Assembly: GCF_003473545.1 (NCBI RefSeq)
Contig: NZ_QUCM01000008.1
Coordinates: 39,307 to 103,306 of the forward strand
Reading direction: 5' to 3'
DNA: 64,000 nt
Source: Clostridium sp. AM22-11AC
GTDB lineage: Bacteria > Bacillota > Clostridia > Lachnospirales > Lachnospiraceae
Position numbers and translations under genes: made by a program. Below, piece by piece: positions 6,614 to 14,580 of the stretch (position 1 is its first letter; each line of letters begins with the position of its first letter). Below the pieces are notes generated by a model. That model was not told the origin of the DNA. It searched no databases and worked only from the letters and a program-made list of their open reading frames with translations.

Positions 6614-8224
6614 TTATTCGGGCAAGTCCACCTTGCCAACAAAAGAATAATAAATCTCAATGTCCTGCCTACGGGTCTTGTTCTCGTCATAGCTGCACTC
6701 ATGCACAACGATTTTCTCTACAAACTCCCGCAACAAAGTAGGGGTAAGTTCTTCAAAGCTGGTATGCCGCCGGACAACATTCATAAACTTTTCTGCGTTC
6801 ACGGTGGCTTCCTGTGCTTTGGAAAGCTCCGCTTGAATAACAGCGGCTCTTTCTTTCAGTTCCCGTTGCTCCGCTTCATAGTCTGCCGACAGCTCTGTGA
6901 AACGCTCGTCTGATATGCGCCCGGTCACGCTGTCCTCATACAGTCGCTTGAAGATAGCGGATAACTCGGCTATGCGTTTCTCGGTGGCTTCCAGCTCCTT
7001 TTTCTTGGCGGCGTTCCTGCGCTTGCCCCCGTCCTCGTTCTGCTGGGTCAAGAGCTTCATAAACCGGGCTTCATGCTTTGCCGCATAGCTGGTCACTTTC
7101 CGCAGATTGGAGAGTACACCAGCGGTCAAGAGGTCGGTGCGGATAAAGTGCGCCGTACAGTCATGGGTGCGTTTCTTGTAGTTGCCGCAGATATAACAGT
7201 CCTGCTTGCGCTTGTCCGTCTGGTATCGCTGCTGATACATCACGCTGCCGCAGTCCGCACAGAACAGTATGCCGGAGAACAAACCCACTTCATCATAGCG
7301 GTTTGGGCGTTTGCGCTGTTTGCGAAGCTCCTGCACCCGTTCCCATGTTTGGGTGTCTATGATAGGCTCGTGGTGGTTCCCGAAAATCACTTGCTTTTCC
7401 GGGGGATTTTCTACACTGTGCTTGACTTTGTAAGAAAGTTTTTCTGTCTTGAAATTTACCAGACAGCCTGTGTATTCCCGGTTTTCAAGGATATGCACTA
7501 CGGTATTGGTCGCCCACTTGCACTCATAGCCGGGGTGGTAGCGGCGGGTGCTGCCCGTCCTGCGGTATTCAAGCGTTCCCGGCGTGGGGATTTGCTGCTC
7601 TGTGAGCATACGGGCTATCTTGGTCGGACCGTTCCCGGCAAGGCAGAGGTTGTATATCTGCTTAACTACGGGTGCAGCTTCATCGTCAATAATGAAATTT
7701 TCGTCCTCGTCCATGAGGTAGCCATACACAGGTTTGCTTGTGATTGGCTTGCCACTCATACCTTTTGAGCGTTTTACTGCTTTGATTTTCTTGCTCGTAT
7801 CTCTCACCAGCCATTCGTTAAAGATATTCCGCAGCGGGGCAAAGTCATTGTCGCCCTGTGCGCTGTCCACTCCGTCATTGATAGCGATGAAGCGGACGCC
7901 TTTCTGTGGGAAAACCATTTCCGTGTACATTCCCACTTGCAGGTAGTTTCGCCCTAACCTCGACATATCCTTTACGATAACTGTCCCGACTTTTCCGGCT
8001 TCAATGTCCGCAAGCATGGCTTGAAAACCGGGTCTTTGAAAGTTCGCACCAGAATAACCGTCGTCCGTGTACCAGCGCAGATTGGAAAAGCCGTTCTGCT
8101 TTGCATAGGTTTCAAGAATACGCTTCTGGTTGGAAATGGAATTGCTCTCGCCTTGCAGCTCGTCCTCATGGGAAAGTCTTGGGTAAAGGGCGGTAATTGG
8201 TTGTTGGTTGGTCTGTCTTAACAT
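6614..8224 (-). CDS. Large serine recombinase (TnpX/TndX-like)
   Basis: A 536-residue site-specific recombinase that excises and integrates the element. The N-terminal resolvase domain (residues 8-155) has the catalytic Ser18 in ALYPRLSHEDE, followed by DDGYSGANFQRPGFQ and KDMSRLGRNYLQVG. Then come the Recombinase domain (KPVYGYLMDEDE...IARMLTEQQIPTP), a zinc-ribbon with CADCG and CGNYKKRTHDC (about 325-365), a coiled coil (about 400-490) and a C-terminal DUF4368-like end. It lies at the left end of the element with its 3' end about 90 bp from the junction, as in Tn5397-type elements. Full length for the family; no frameshift seen. Confidence 0.95.
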   Translation of the reverse strand: MLRQTNQQPITALYPRLSHEDELQGESNSISNQKRILETYAKQNGFSNLRWYTDDGYSGANFQRPGFQAMLADIEAGKVGTVIVKDMSRLGRNYLQVGMYTEMVFPQKGVRFIAINDGVDSAQGDNDFAPLRNIFNEWLVRDTSKKIKAVKRSKGMSGKPITSKPVYGYLMDEDENFIIDDEAAPVVKQIYNLCLAGNGPTKIARMLTEQQIPTPGTLEYRRTGSTRRYHPGYECKWATNTVVHILENREYTGCLVNFKTEKLSYKVKHSVENPPEKQVIFGNHHEPIIDTQTWERVQELRKQRKRPNRYDEVGLFSGILFCADCGSVMYQQRYQTDKRKQDCYICGNYKKRTHDCTAHFIRTDLLTAGVLSNLRKVTSYAAKHEARFMKLLTQQNEDGGKRRNAAKKKELEATEKRIAELSAIFKRLYEDSVTGRISDERFTELSADYEAEQRELKERAAVIQAELSKAQEATVNAEKFMNVVRRHTSFEELTPTLLREFVEKIVVHECSYDENKTRRQDIEIYYSFVGKVDLPE

Positions 8225-8240
8225 AAAATCCTCCGTTTCC

Positions 8241-8293
8241 GACAGCCAGCCCCACTATTCCGTATTTCGATTATACCACATGGGGCGGCTGTC
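8241..8293. repeat. Inverted repeat upstream of the recombinase gene
   Basis: GACAGCC-A-GCCCCA (8241-8254) pairs with TGGGGCGGCTGTC (8281-8293) around a 26 bp AT-rich loop. It lies 17-70 bp upstream of the recombinase start, so it could be an operator or a recombinase-binding site. Confidence 0.55.
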
Positions 8294-8308
8294 TGTATAG
8301 CGGCTTCT

Positions 8309-8321
8309 GCTTCTTTACCGC
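8309..8321. repeat. Internal copy of the element-end motif
   Basis: GCTTCTTTACCGC occurs here and at 15657-15669 at the right end of the element, in the same orientation. Here it is part of the palindrome TTTACCG-CC-CGGTAAA (8314-8329). It may be an additional recombinase-binding site or a relic boundary. Confidence 0.5.
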
Positions 8322-8370
8322 CCGGTAAAATGACGATTTTTTACTGTGCGGCTTCTCGCTGCAAAAAAGA

Positions 8371-8399
8371 TAGAAAAGTTCATAACTCTGTGATATACT
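8371..8399 (+). promoter_or_regulatory. Putative promoter of the alpha/beta hydrolase gene
   Basis: TAGAAA (8371-8376) and, after 17 bp, TATACT (8394-8399) with an upstream TG (extended -10). It lies about 40 bp before the hydrolase ATG. Confidence 0.5.
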
Positions 8400-8436
8400 T
8401 TACCGTAAATACACATCAGACATTGCAGGAGAGAAA

Positions 8437-9057
8437 ATGAAAACTATATTACTTCATGGATTAGGGCAAACATCATCAAGCTGGAAAAATACGATTAACA
8501 CTATGGGGAAAAGTGCGGACATTTTATGCCCGAACCTTTTTGATTGGTTTGAAGATAAAGAGGTCTGCTATCAAGTTTTATATCTTGCTTTCTCCGAATA
8601 CTGTAAGCAATTTTCAGAACCGGTCAATATCTGTGGGCTATCTTTAGGCGGTATTCTCGCATTGCAATATGGGATTGAAAATCCAGATAAAATAAACTCT
8701 TTGGCGTTGGTTGCGACACAATATACAATGCCGAAAAAACTCTTGCAATTTCAAAATATGCTCTTTCAGTTTATGCCTAAAAGAACATTTGAAAGCATGG
8801 GACTTGGTAAAACGGATTTTATCAATCTGTCAAAATCCATGATAAACTTGGATTTCCAAAAAGAATTGAAGTGTATCAATAGCCCTGTAATGGTTATCTG
8901 CGGGGAGAAAGATGCAGCAAATAAACAGGCTTCTTTACAGCTTCAATCGCAGTTACCACAAGCCGAATTATTAGTGATTAAAAATTCTGGACATGAAGTA
9001 AACATAGACGCTCCCGAAGATTTGGGGAAAGCACTCTCCGCATTTTTCAACCTATAA
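8437..9057 (+). CDS. Alpha/beta hydrolase (cargo)
   Basis: A 206-residue alpha/beta hydrolase. The oxyanion motif is HGLGQTSSSW near the N-terminus and the nucleophile elbow GLSLGG has Ser69. The probable acid is Asp159 (ICGEKDA) and the base His186 (NSGHEVN). Substrate is unknown; the size and layout fit small esterases or acyl hydrolases. No signal peptide. It starts at an ATG preceded by GGAGAG. It is the only plus-strand gene of the mobilizable element and is AT-rich compared with the flanking mobilization genes, consistent with acquired cargo. Confidence 0.85.
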   Translation: MKTILLHGLGQTSSSWKNTINTMGKSADILCPNLFDWFEDKEVCYQVLYLAFSEYCKQFSEPVNICGLSLGGILALQYGIENPDKINSLALVATQYTMPKKLLQFQNMLFQFMPKRTFESMGLGKTDFINLSKSMINLDFQKELKCINSPVMVICGEKDAANKQASLQLQSQLPQAELLVIKNSGHEVNIDAPEDLGKALSAFFNL

Positions 9058-9066
9058 TTTCTCCGC

Positions 9067-9098
9067 CAGCGGTCACGCCAAAAGCGTGACCGCTTTTC
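9067..9098 (+). terminator. Bidirectional terminator between hydrolase and tnpW
   Basis: AGCGGTCACGC and GCGTGACCGCT form a perfect stem around CAAAA and are followed by TTT. It separates two convergent genes. Confidence 0.8.
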
Positions 9099-9107
9099 AG
9101 TATCATG

Positions 9108-9296
9108 TTAAATCACCGTTTTTTGTGTAGCAGTTTCCGCTTCCAGCACTTTCATCATCTTGTCGGCTGCGGTGGCTGTGGTATCTTTCTTGAAAAAGCC
9201 GGACACAACAAGCACGGTGTTACCCATGCGGATCTCCGTCACGCAGTCCGGGCGGCGGTCGGTGCGGTCATTGTTATTCTGTTTGTTTTCTGTCAT
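9108..9296 (-). CDS. tnpW: TnpW-family transposon protein
   Basis: A 62-residue protein with DRRPDCVTEIRMGNTVLVVS and GFFKKDTTATAADKMMKVLE, the conserved pattern of TnpW proteins of Tn4451-type mobilizable transposons. Function is unknown. ATG at 9296 is preceded by AAAGGAG; a TTG two codons upstream is less likely because it abuts the site. It is the last gene of the mobilization/replication operon. Confidence 0.85.
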   Translation of the reverse strand: MTENKQNNNDRTDRRPDCVTEIRMGNTVLVVSGFFKKDTTATAADKMMKVLEAETATQKTVI

Positions 9297-9308
9297 AGGC
9301 AACTCCTT

Positions 9309-10148
9309 TCACTTCAACAGTTCTTTTAGTCCATTGAGCTTGGCTTGTGCCGTTTCCTTTCGGAAGTTCTTGCCTGTAAAGAGGATAGGCAGACACATTT
9401 CAAGCACTCGGTCATGGATACGGGCGTGGGCGGTGTCCTGTGGATTCTGCAGTTCCGTAAGGCTTAGATTGGTGGTGACAATCAGCGGCTTTCGGCTGCG
9501 GTATCGGCTGTCAATTACATTGTAGACCTGTTCCAAACCGTACTCTGTGCCACGCTCCATACCAAAATCATCAAGTATCAGCAGAGGGAAACGGCAAAGA
9601 CGCTCGATATATTCGTTTCGCCCCTCAAAGCTGGCAGTTAAATCATTCAGTATCGCAGAAAAGTTTGTCATGCGGACGGAGATTTCCTGTTCCATAAGGG
9701 CATTGGCAATGCACCCGGCAAAATAGCTTTTTCCTGTGCCTACCTTGCCCCACAAGAGCAGACCATAGTTGTTTTCTCTCATCTGCTCCCAATGCTCCAC
9801 ATATAAATGTGCCTTGCTCATCTGCGGGCATTTGCCGTTGTCATGTGCAAAAGTCCATTCCTGCATGGTGAGGTCGGTAAAGCCCCGGCGTTTCAGTTCC
9901 ATAACGGTGTTAAGGTGTCGTCTGCGTTCCTCGGCGGATTCACATTCCAAACGCTTCTCCCGTTGGCAGTCACATTCTGTCGGGTGCTTGTCATGCCCCA
10001 ACCATGCGGCGGTTTCTTTGGGAAAGTAGGCTTCTTTCGCCGTGCGGCATTTGCTGCAGTAAAGCAGACCGTCCTCGCCCGTGTAGTCCTCCGGCTCTGC
10101 GGTAGTAGTCATCATATTCAAAACGGTATCGGTAAAAAGTTCAGTCAT
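9309..10148 (-). CDS. DnaC/IstB-like ATP-binding protein
   Basis: A 279-residue AAA+ ATPase of the DnaC helicase-loader type. The N-terminal 80 residues include Cys pairs CSKC and CDCQREKRLEC (probable zinc site). Walker A is LLLWGKVGTGKSYFAG (about residue 140), Walker B LLILDDFG, and sensor 1 IVTTNLS. The likely job is loading a helicase onto the replicating element. Its start overlaps the replisome-organizer stop by 4 bp (coupled translation), and tnpW follows after about 12 bp. Confidence 0.88.
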   Translation of the reverse strand: MTELFTDTVLNMMTTTAEPEDYTGEDGLLYCSKCRTAKEAYFPKETAAWLGHDKHPTECDCQREKRLECESAEERRRHLNTVMELKRRGFTDLTMQEWTFAHDNGKCPQMSKAHLYVEHWEQMRENNYGLLLWGKVGTGKSYFAGCIANALMEQEISVRMTNFSAILNDLTASFEGRNEYIERLCRFPLLILDDFGMERGTEYGLEQVYNVIDSRYRSRKPLIVTTNLSLTELQNPQDTAHARIHDRVLEMCLPILFTGKNFRKETAQAKLNGLKELLK

Positions 10149-10888
10149 AAACTCTCGCCCTCCTTAAAGGTGTAATCGGGTATGCCTTTTTTCGGCGGTT
10201 TCTTGGCTTCGTCCTCCTGCGCCCACTTGTATATCGTGGCTGCATGACTGCGGTATTTCGTTCCTTTGGACGCTATATGAGTAGATAAGCGGTCAATATA
10301 ATACTCCCATTTGTCGGGCAGTTCCGCTTTCAGCTCGTCCAGTTCCGTATCGGAAAGAAAAACATTGTTGTATCTGCCATAGCTGCGGGCGGGGGCTTGT
10401 CCCGTTTCTAACTCTCTCTCTTTTTCTATCTCTATATCTATCTCTTTCTTTATCTCTATCTCTGGCGGACGAATGTCGGACAAATGTCCGCCGTTTGTCC
10501 GGGGTGGTGGCAAAGCCTTGTTTGCAAGCCTTGCCGCCCGTTTTCGTTCCGCTTCGGTAGAGGATTGCCCTATCATCAGTTCAATATCGGTCATGTAGAG
10601 CAAGCCGCCGTGTAGCTGCTCCACAAGCCCCAACTGCTGAAAAATCCCTAACGCCCGTTCCACCGTGCCTACCTGCTGACGGGTAAGAGTGGCGATCATC
10701 TGTGCTGTGTAAGGGATATTCTCGTCAAGCTGCAACTTGCCGCCGTTTTTCAGCGATTTTAAGTACAGCTTCAAGAGAATGTTGGAATAGAGAATACCGT
10801 CCGGCATACTCTCCAACAGCACGATAGCGTCATCATCAAAATAGCTTTCTTTCAGTTTGAGGTAGTAATATTTGCGGTTATCTGCCAT
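10145..10888 (-). CDS. Replisome organizer / DnaD-like replication protein
   Basis: A 247-residue protein. Residues 1-130 match the phage replisome organizer N-terminal domain (KYYYLKLKESYFDDDAIVLLESMPDG, with winged-helix TLTRQQVGTVERALGIFQQL). A low-complexity linker rich in I/E/K (EIEIKKEIDIEIEKERELE) leads to a C-terminal helical region seen in DnaD-like proteins. It probably binds the element origin and recruits the DnaC-like ATPase encoded next. The linker is encoded by a TCTCTATCT-type simple repeat at about 10420-10460. Confidence 0.85.
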   Translation of the reverse strand: MADNRKYYYLKLKESYFDDDAIVLLESMPDGILYSNILLKLYLKSLKNGGKLQLDENIPYTAQMIATLTRQQVGTVERALGIFQQLGLVEQLHGGLLYMTDIELMIGQSSTEAERKRAARLANKALPPPRTNGGHLSDIRPPEIEIKKEIDIEIEKERELETGQAPARSYGRYNNVFLSDTELDELKAELPDKWEYYIDRLSTHIASKGTKYRSHAATIYKWAQEDEAKKPPKKGIPDYTFKEGESL

Positions 10889-11072
10889 AGGCGGTGTCCT
10901 CCTTTGGTTTCCAACGCTTGGAGTAATACCGGTGGCAGAGGATAATCACGGCTCGGAAACTCTGCTTGCAATCGTGGGTGCAACCCCGGCAAAGGTCGTT
11001 ATAGGTAATTCGGTTTCGGTGGTTGAGGAAAAAGCTCCATTCAATCCGCCGTTTGTTGCTCATGCGTGGCAT
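10878..11072 (-). CDS. Small basic four-cysteine protein (copy 2)
   Basis: A 64-residue protein, MPRMSNKRRIEWSFFLNHRN..., with Cys at 28, 31, 35 and 46 in the same spacing as the protein at 3192-3380 and the shared CKQSFRAV motif. ATG at 11072 is preceded by AAAGGAG. It overlaps the replisome-organizer start by 11 bp. Two copies in two unrelated mobilization modules, each coupled to a replication gene, point to a role in element replication. No function is known to me. Confidence 0.72.
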   Translation of the reverse strand: MPRMSNKRRIEWSFFLNHRNRITYNDLCRGCTHDCKQSFRAVIILCHRYYSKRWKPKEDTAYGR

Positions 11073-11257
11073 TGGTACGCTCCTTTCTGCCGTTTCCGTG
11101 GGTATCACGGATAGGGCGGGAAAACTGTATCTTCTCGGTATCATTTTCGGGGATTTTTTGCCCTGTACGCCCTGTTTTGAGGTCGGGGAGTATTGCGGAT
11201 AGGGGTAAGGGTATATCCCTGTTTTTGTTTGGTTTCGGTATCATTTCGGGGCGGTTT

Positions 11258-12883
11258 TTAACGCTCCTGTTCATGCTTTTTCTGTCTGCTCGGTTCGCCG
11301 TGGTGCATTTGGGAAAGATTGCTTTTCATGGTCTGCAACTCCCGGACACGCTCTTTATTTGCCCGGTACTCGTTGTAAAGGGCGTTCTTCTCGGCGGTAA
11401 GCTGCTCGATTTCAGCCTGCAACGATTTATAGGTGGGCAGCTTGATAATGTCTTTTTGCCGAAAATATCTTACGGCTGCGTCTGCTATGATAAAGTCGCT
11501 TTCATGCTTTTCACGGTAGGCTTTGCGTGCCTTATCGGTTTTCTGCTTTTTCAAGCCGTCACGCACATCTCTTGTCTTGGCATAGGCAAGCACCTGTTTC
11601 TGCAAGTCCTTTTTCTCACGGATAGCCGTTTCAATGGGCTTCAGCTTGGCGGTGCTGCTGTGTAAATCCGCATTGGCAGACACAAGGGCTGCGTCCAGTT
11701 CATCCGGGGTAAAGCCGTATTGCTCCATAGCGGCAACGGTAGCCGCCATCTGTTTGAGATTGTGGACAGCCGCCCAACGGTCATAGCCGATACCTTTTCC
11801 CTCGGCTCGCTTCGCCGCACGGTCAACCATTCTCTGAATGTTGCCTGTCGGGGCGATTTTCTGCGTTTTTCCTCGCTCTGTGCGGTTTGTTTCAGCGGTA
11901 TGGTATTCGGGTATGGGTACGGTCTTTTCGGCGGCTCTGTGGGCGTTCTGCTCCAAAAGAGTAAGAACGGCAGCGCGGTCAAAATCATCTCCCAGCTTGC
12001 GGGCGGTAATGGGCTTTGTCCTGTCCGGCGTGAGGTAGGATAGCCGCCCTCGGCTCTCCTTGACAGTCACGCCCTGTTGCAAGAGAACGGCGGCGAACTC
12101 GCCATAGCTTGCGGCAGAGGACAGCGCGGTGCGTATGGCCTGCCGCAATTTTTCCTTGTCTGTTTCAAACTTCGTGGGCTTGGCTGGCTGCTCCTCGGCT
12201 GGCAAGGCGGCAGCTTCCTTGTCCAGCTTTGCCTGCCCTTTCCGCTGCGCCCAATACTCACGCTCGGTAATGCGGTTTTTGCTGCCATGCAAAAGGTCGA
12301 TTTGATAGAGATTTTCCCGGTGGCACATCTCCATGACCTCGGCTTTGAAGTATTCCATAGCAGCGTCCGTACAGCGGTGCTTGCACCCGGCACGGGTATC
12401 TGCCGGTCTGTCCATGTAGGGCAGTAAGGGTACTTCCTCGATACGCAGAGAATTGATAACAATGTGAACATGGATATTGCCGCTGTGGTTGTGTCCGTCC
12501 GGGTGGGTACAGACAATGGCTTGGTGTCCTGGGAAATGCTCGGCACAAAATTCCTCGCCCAATGCTTGCGCCCGGTCTACGGTCAAGCCGTTGTCCGCTG
12601 CGTCCCGTGGGTCAAAGGAAATGATATAGTGGTGGCTTTTCACATCTTCCCGTTTTTGGTTCTTGCCGTATCGGAGATTTGCCCGCATACAGGCAACGGC
12701 AAAATCTTCCTCGCCGCAGTTCAGCGTGGCTATTCGGTAATCCTCCCGGAGAATGAGCCGCCCGGCTTCGTCAAGGGTGGGCTTCATGGTAAACTCGTCA
12801 TGCTCAAAGGTTAGATACTGCTCGGCTGCACCGTAGTCCGCATTTTTAGAGCTGATATGCTTGAATGTTGCCAACAGCGTCAC
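11258..12883 (-). CDS. Relaxase/mobilization nuclease (VirD2/MobP-like)
   Basis: A 541-residue relaxase for the serine-recombinase element. The likely catalytic Tyr is among the N-terminal tyrosines (YGAAEQYL, residues 17-23). The metal-binding histidines are in HNHSGNIHVHIVINS (131-140). The C-terminal 250 residues are charged and helical, with GMLTRQ-free coiled-coil segments. It starts at a GTG that overlaps the end of mobC, so the pair is coupled. The upstream site is AAAGG. It differs in family from the MobA/MobL relaxase at 202-1782, confirming two independent mobilization systems. Confidence 0.9.
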   Translation of the reverse strand: MTLLATFKHISSKNADYGAAEQYLTFEHDEFTMKPTLDEAGRLILREDYRIATLNCGEEDFAVACMRANLRYGKNQKREDVKSHHYIISFDPRDAADNGLTVDRAQALGEEFCAEHFPGHQAIVCTHPDGHNHSGNIHVHIVINSLRIEEVPLLPYMDRPADTRAGCKHRCTDAAMEYFKAEVMEMCHRENLYQIDLLHGSKNRITEREYWAQRKGQAKLDKEAAALPAEEQPAKPTKFETDKEKLRQAIRTALSSAASYGEFAAVLLQQGVTVKESRGRLSYLTPDRTKPITARKLGDDFDRAAVLTLLEQNAHRAAEKTVPIPEYHTAETNRTERGKTQKIAPTGNIQRMVDRAAKRAEGKGIGYDRWAAVHNLKQMAATVAAMEQYGFTPDELDAALVSANADLHSSTAKLKPIETAIREKKDLQKQVLAYAKTRDVRDGLKKQKTDKARKAYREKHESDFIIADAAVRYFRQKDIIKLPTYKSLQAEIEQLTAEKNALYNEYRANKERVRELQTMKSNLSQMHHGEPSRQKKHEQER

Positions 12884-13253
12884 CTACCTTTCGCAAGACT
12901 TCAAACTTCAAGGCGGCAAGGTCGGAAATGGCGGCTCGCACTTCAACGGACAGCGTATTGTAGGGCGTTCCGTATTCGTTGAGGGCACGGGCGATCTGAT
13001 TAAGGTTGCCGCCGATTTTTCCGTATTCGGCTATCAACTTTCCAACAGCGGACAGCAGTTCATCATTGACCGGGGAAACGGTAACAATGGGGCGAATGGT
13101 CGCCCTTGTAATGGCTTGTCGGATAAACTCGGCTTGGCTCATGTCATAATTCTTTAGCCGTTCTGTGAAGTCGGCATATTCTTCTTCGGTCATGCGTGTC
13201 TTGACTACATGGCTTCGGTGGGGCGTATTGTATCGCTTTCCTATGGGTATCAA
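12846..13253 (-). CDS. mobC: MobC-like relaxosome protein
   Basis: A 135-residue ribbon-helix-helix type accessory protein (KTRMTEEEYADFTERLKNYD, SQAEFIRQAI), with the MobC C-terminal motif GKIGGNLNQIARALNEYGTP. It binds near oriT and helps the relaxase. The start is uncertain: the TTG at 13253 directly abuts AAAGGAG, while a codon ATA in the same frame sits at the ideal distance. Its 3' end overlaps the relaxase gene by 38 bp. Confidence 0.85.
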   Translation of the reverse strand: MIPIGKRYNTPHRSHVVKTRMTEEEYADFTERLKNYDMSQAEFIRQAITRATIRPIVTVSPVNDELLSAVGKLIAEYGKIGGNLNQIARALNEYGTPYNTLSVEVRAAISDLAALKFEVLRKVGDAVGNIQAYQL

Positions 13254-13315
13254 CTCCTTTCACTTACCGCCGTTTTGTGGGCGATTTTTTAAGTATTTTT
13301 TGGTGGGATTTTCAA

Positions 13316-13359
13316 GCGGCACAAGCCGCATAGCAGGGTTTGGGGAAGGCACTCCCCAA
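13316..13359. other. oriT: Candidate oriT of the serine-recombinase element
   Basis: Two adjacent hairpins lie directly upstream of mobC: GCGGC-ACAA-GCCGC (13316-13329) and TTGGGGA-N6-TCCCCAA (13340-13359), separated by ATAGCAGGG. The position and the inverted-repeat layout fit an oriT recognised by the adjacent MobC and relaxase. No nic consensus could be assigned. Confidence 0.4.
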
Positions 13360-13703
13360 CAAGATTCCCGCAGGGGCAAAATGAGCGATAAGCGAATTTT
13401 GGCACCTCGGTAGAATCTTGCTCTAAGAAACTGCCGGACTGCCGTTCACTTGCTACTGCCACTTTTTCGGGAAATCTATAACCAGCTTTTTTATAAAAGG
13501 CTGCGGGCGGCGTTCTCCCCTTACTCCCTACAACACCGCAAAAAGCAAAAATGACGGACTTTCCGGCAAGAACTTTTCCTGCGGCGTGGTCTTTCCCGAC
13601 AATAAGGCGTTTTGGAAACTGTGTTTTGCTCGCCGTCTGAAAAAAACGGCAATCTTTTTTGGCTTCACTGTCTAATACGGAACATTTGGAAATTTGCCAA
13701 AAA
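13360..13703. other. Non-coding region upstream of the mobilization operon
   Basis: No supported gene in about 340 bp. It probably contains the mobC operon promoter and relaxosome sites. Short A/T runs and GC-rich segments alternate (for example CTTTTTTATAAAAGGCTGC near 13490), but no promoter with good boxes was identified. Confidence 0.35.
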
Positions 13704-13708
13704 TGGGC

Positions 13709-13750
13709 GCAAAAAAAGCAGCAAATCTTTTTCGGATTTACTGCTTCATG
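13709..13750 (-). terminator. Intrinsic terminator after the HTH/sigma genes
   Basis: On the minus strand AAGCAGTAAATCC pairs with GATTTGCTGCTT and is followed by TTTTTTT. It directly follows the HTH gene. It is a homologue of the hairpin at 1846-1886, with about 75 percent identity over roughly 75 bp including flanks. Confidence 0.75.
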
Positions 13751-13786
13751 TGCCGCTGCGGGGCGGCGGGATATTCAGTTTTTATG

Positions 13787-13987
13787 TTATCGGTCAAGCC
13801 GAAACTTGAACAGGCTTTCAATCAGCTTTGTTCTGATGTAGTCCTCCATATCAGAGTTATAATAACCGTTCATGTTGGAGAAGTAGCGGATATATCCAGC
13901 GTATCGGTCAAGGACGGCTTGTATCGCTATGGGGTCGCCCTCATGTGCCTTTATGATAGTGTCATAGGGGAGAAGTCGGTTACTCAT
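13787..13987 (-). CDS. Conjugative-transposon HTH protein
   Basis: A 66-residue protein beginning MSNRLLPYDTIIKAHEGDPI, matching the small helix-turn-helix proteins that sit beside the sigma factor in Tn916-like and related elements. Probably a regulator of element genes. Its start overlaps the sigma-factor stop by 8 bp, so it is translationally coupled. A terminator follows. Confidence 0.8.
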   Translation of the reverse strand: MSNRLLPYDTIIKAHEGDPIAIQAVLDRYAGYIRYFSNMNGYYNSDMEDYIRTKLIESLFKFRLDR

Positions 13988-14423
13988 GGGACAACACCTC
14001 CATTTCCTCTTTCAGCCGCTTCAAGGCAAGCTGAATATGCCGCCCGATTGTGCTGCGTGTCCAGCCGCTTTGTTCTCCGATTTCTTTCTGTGTCAAGTGC
14101 TGGAAGTAATATAAAAAGATTTCCTCTTGTGTCTGTTCCGGCAGCCCGGCAAGAGCCGCCGCAAGGGAACAGCTATCTAAAAATATCGTCTGCCCCCGGA
14201 CAGAAAACAGATAAGTTTCGCCATAGTCCGGCACTTGAAAATACTCGTCTGTGGTGCTTAGTGGGACAAACTTTTCTTCGGTCAAATATTCAAGAGAGAT
14301 TTCCCGTCTCCACCTCGCCGCCAGCATACGGGCAGCGTCAAAGGACGCATGGCGAATAACAATCCGGCAATAGGTATCATGGGTATAGCGGATATGTTCT
14401 TGATAGGCTTCCTGTTCGGTCAT
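13980..14423 (-). CDS. Sigma-70 family RNA polymerase sigma factor (element-encoded)
   Basis: About 147 residues. The C-terminal region-4 HTH is clear: FLYYFQHLTQKEIGEQSGWT followed by STIGRHIQLALKRLKEE. The N-terminal half is divergent from region 2. Family knowledge: such factors activate transfer genes in Tn916-type elements. ATG at 14423 is preceded by AAAGGGGG at eight bases; a start seven codons upstream would overlap that site. Coupled with the HTH gene downstream. Confidence 0.85.
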   Translation of the reverse strand: MTEQEAYQEHIRYTHDTYCRIVIRHASFDAARMLAARWRREISLEYLTEEKFVPLSTTDEYFQVPDYGETYLFSVRGQTIFLDSCSLAAALAGLPEQTQEEIFLYYFQHLTQKEIGEQSGWTRSTIGRHIQLALKRLKEEMEVLSHE

Positions 14424-14454
14424 GGAAAATCCCCCTTTCTTCAATTATGGGAAA

Positions 14455-14482
14455 GGGCGGCAGCATTTTCTGCTGTCGCCCC
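14455..14482. terminator. Hairpin upstream of the sigma-factor gene
   Basis: GGGCGGCAGCA and TGCTGTCGCCC pair around TTTTC, a strong stem between the DUF2812 gene and the sigma factor. No long T run follows, so it may be a terminator or a leader structure. Confidence 0.5.
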
Positions 14483-14580
14483 TTGATTACCCACCGGCAA
14501 GGACAGGCGGGGCTGTCAACGGTGGGTGCAGCCCATTTACTTGCCGTTGACTGGCTCGGCTGGATTTGCTATTTATATTA

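Noticed and set aside
11041..11274. A 77-codon frame on the minus strand between relaxase and the four-Cys gene
   Set aside because: It begins inside the relaxase 3' end, has no well-placed ribosome site and overlaps the start of the four-Cys gene; the region is more likely a leader.
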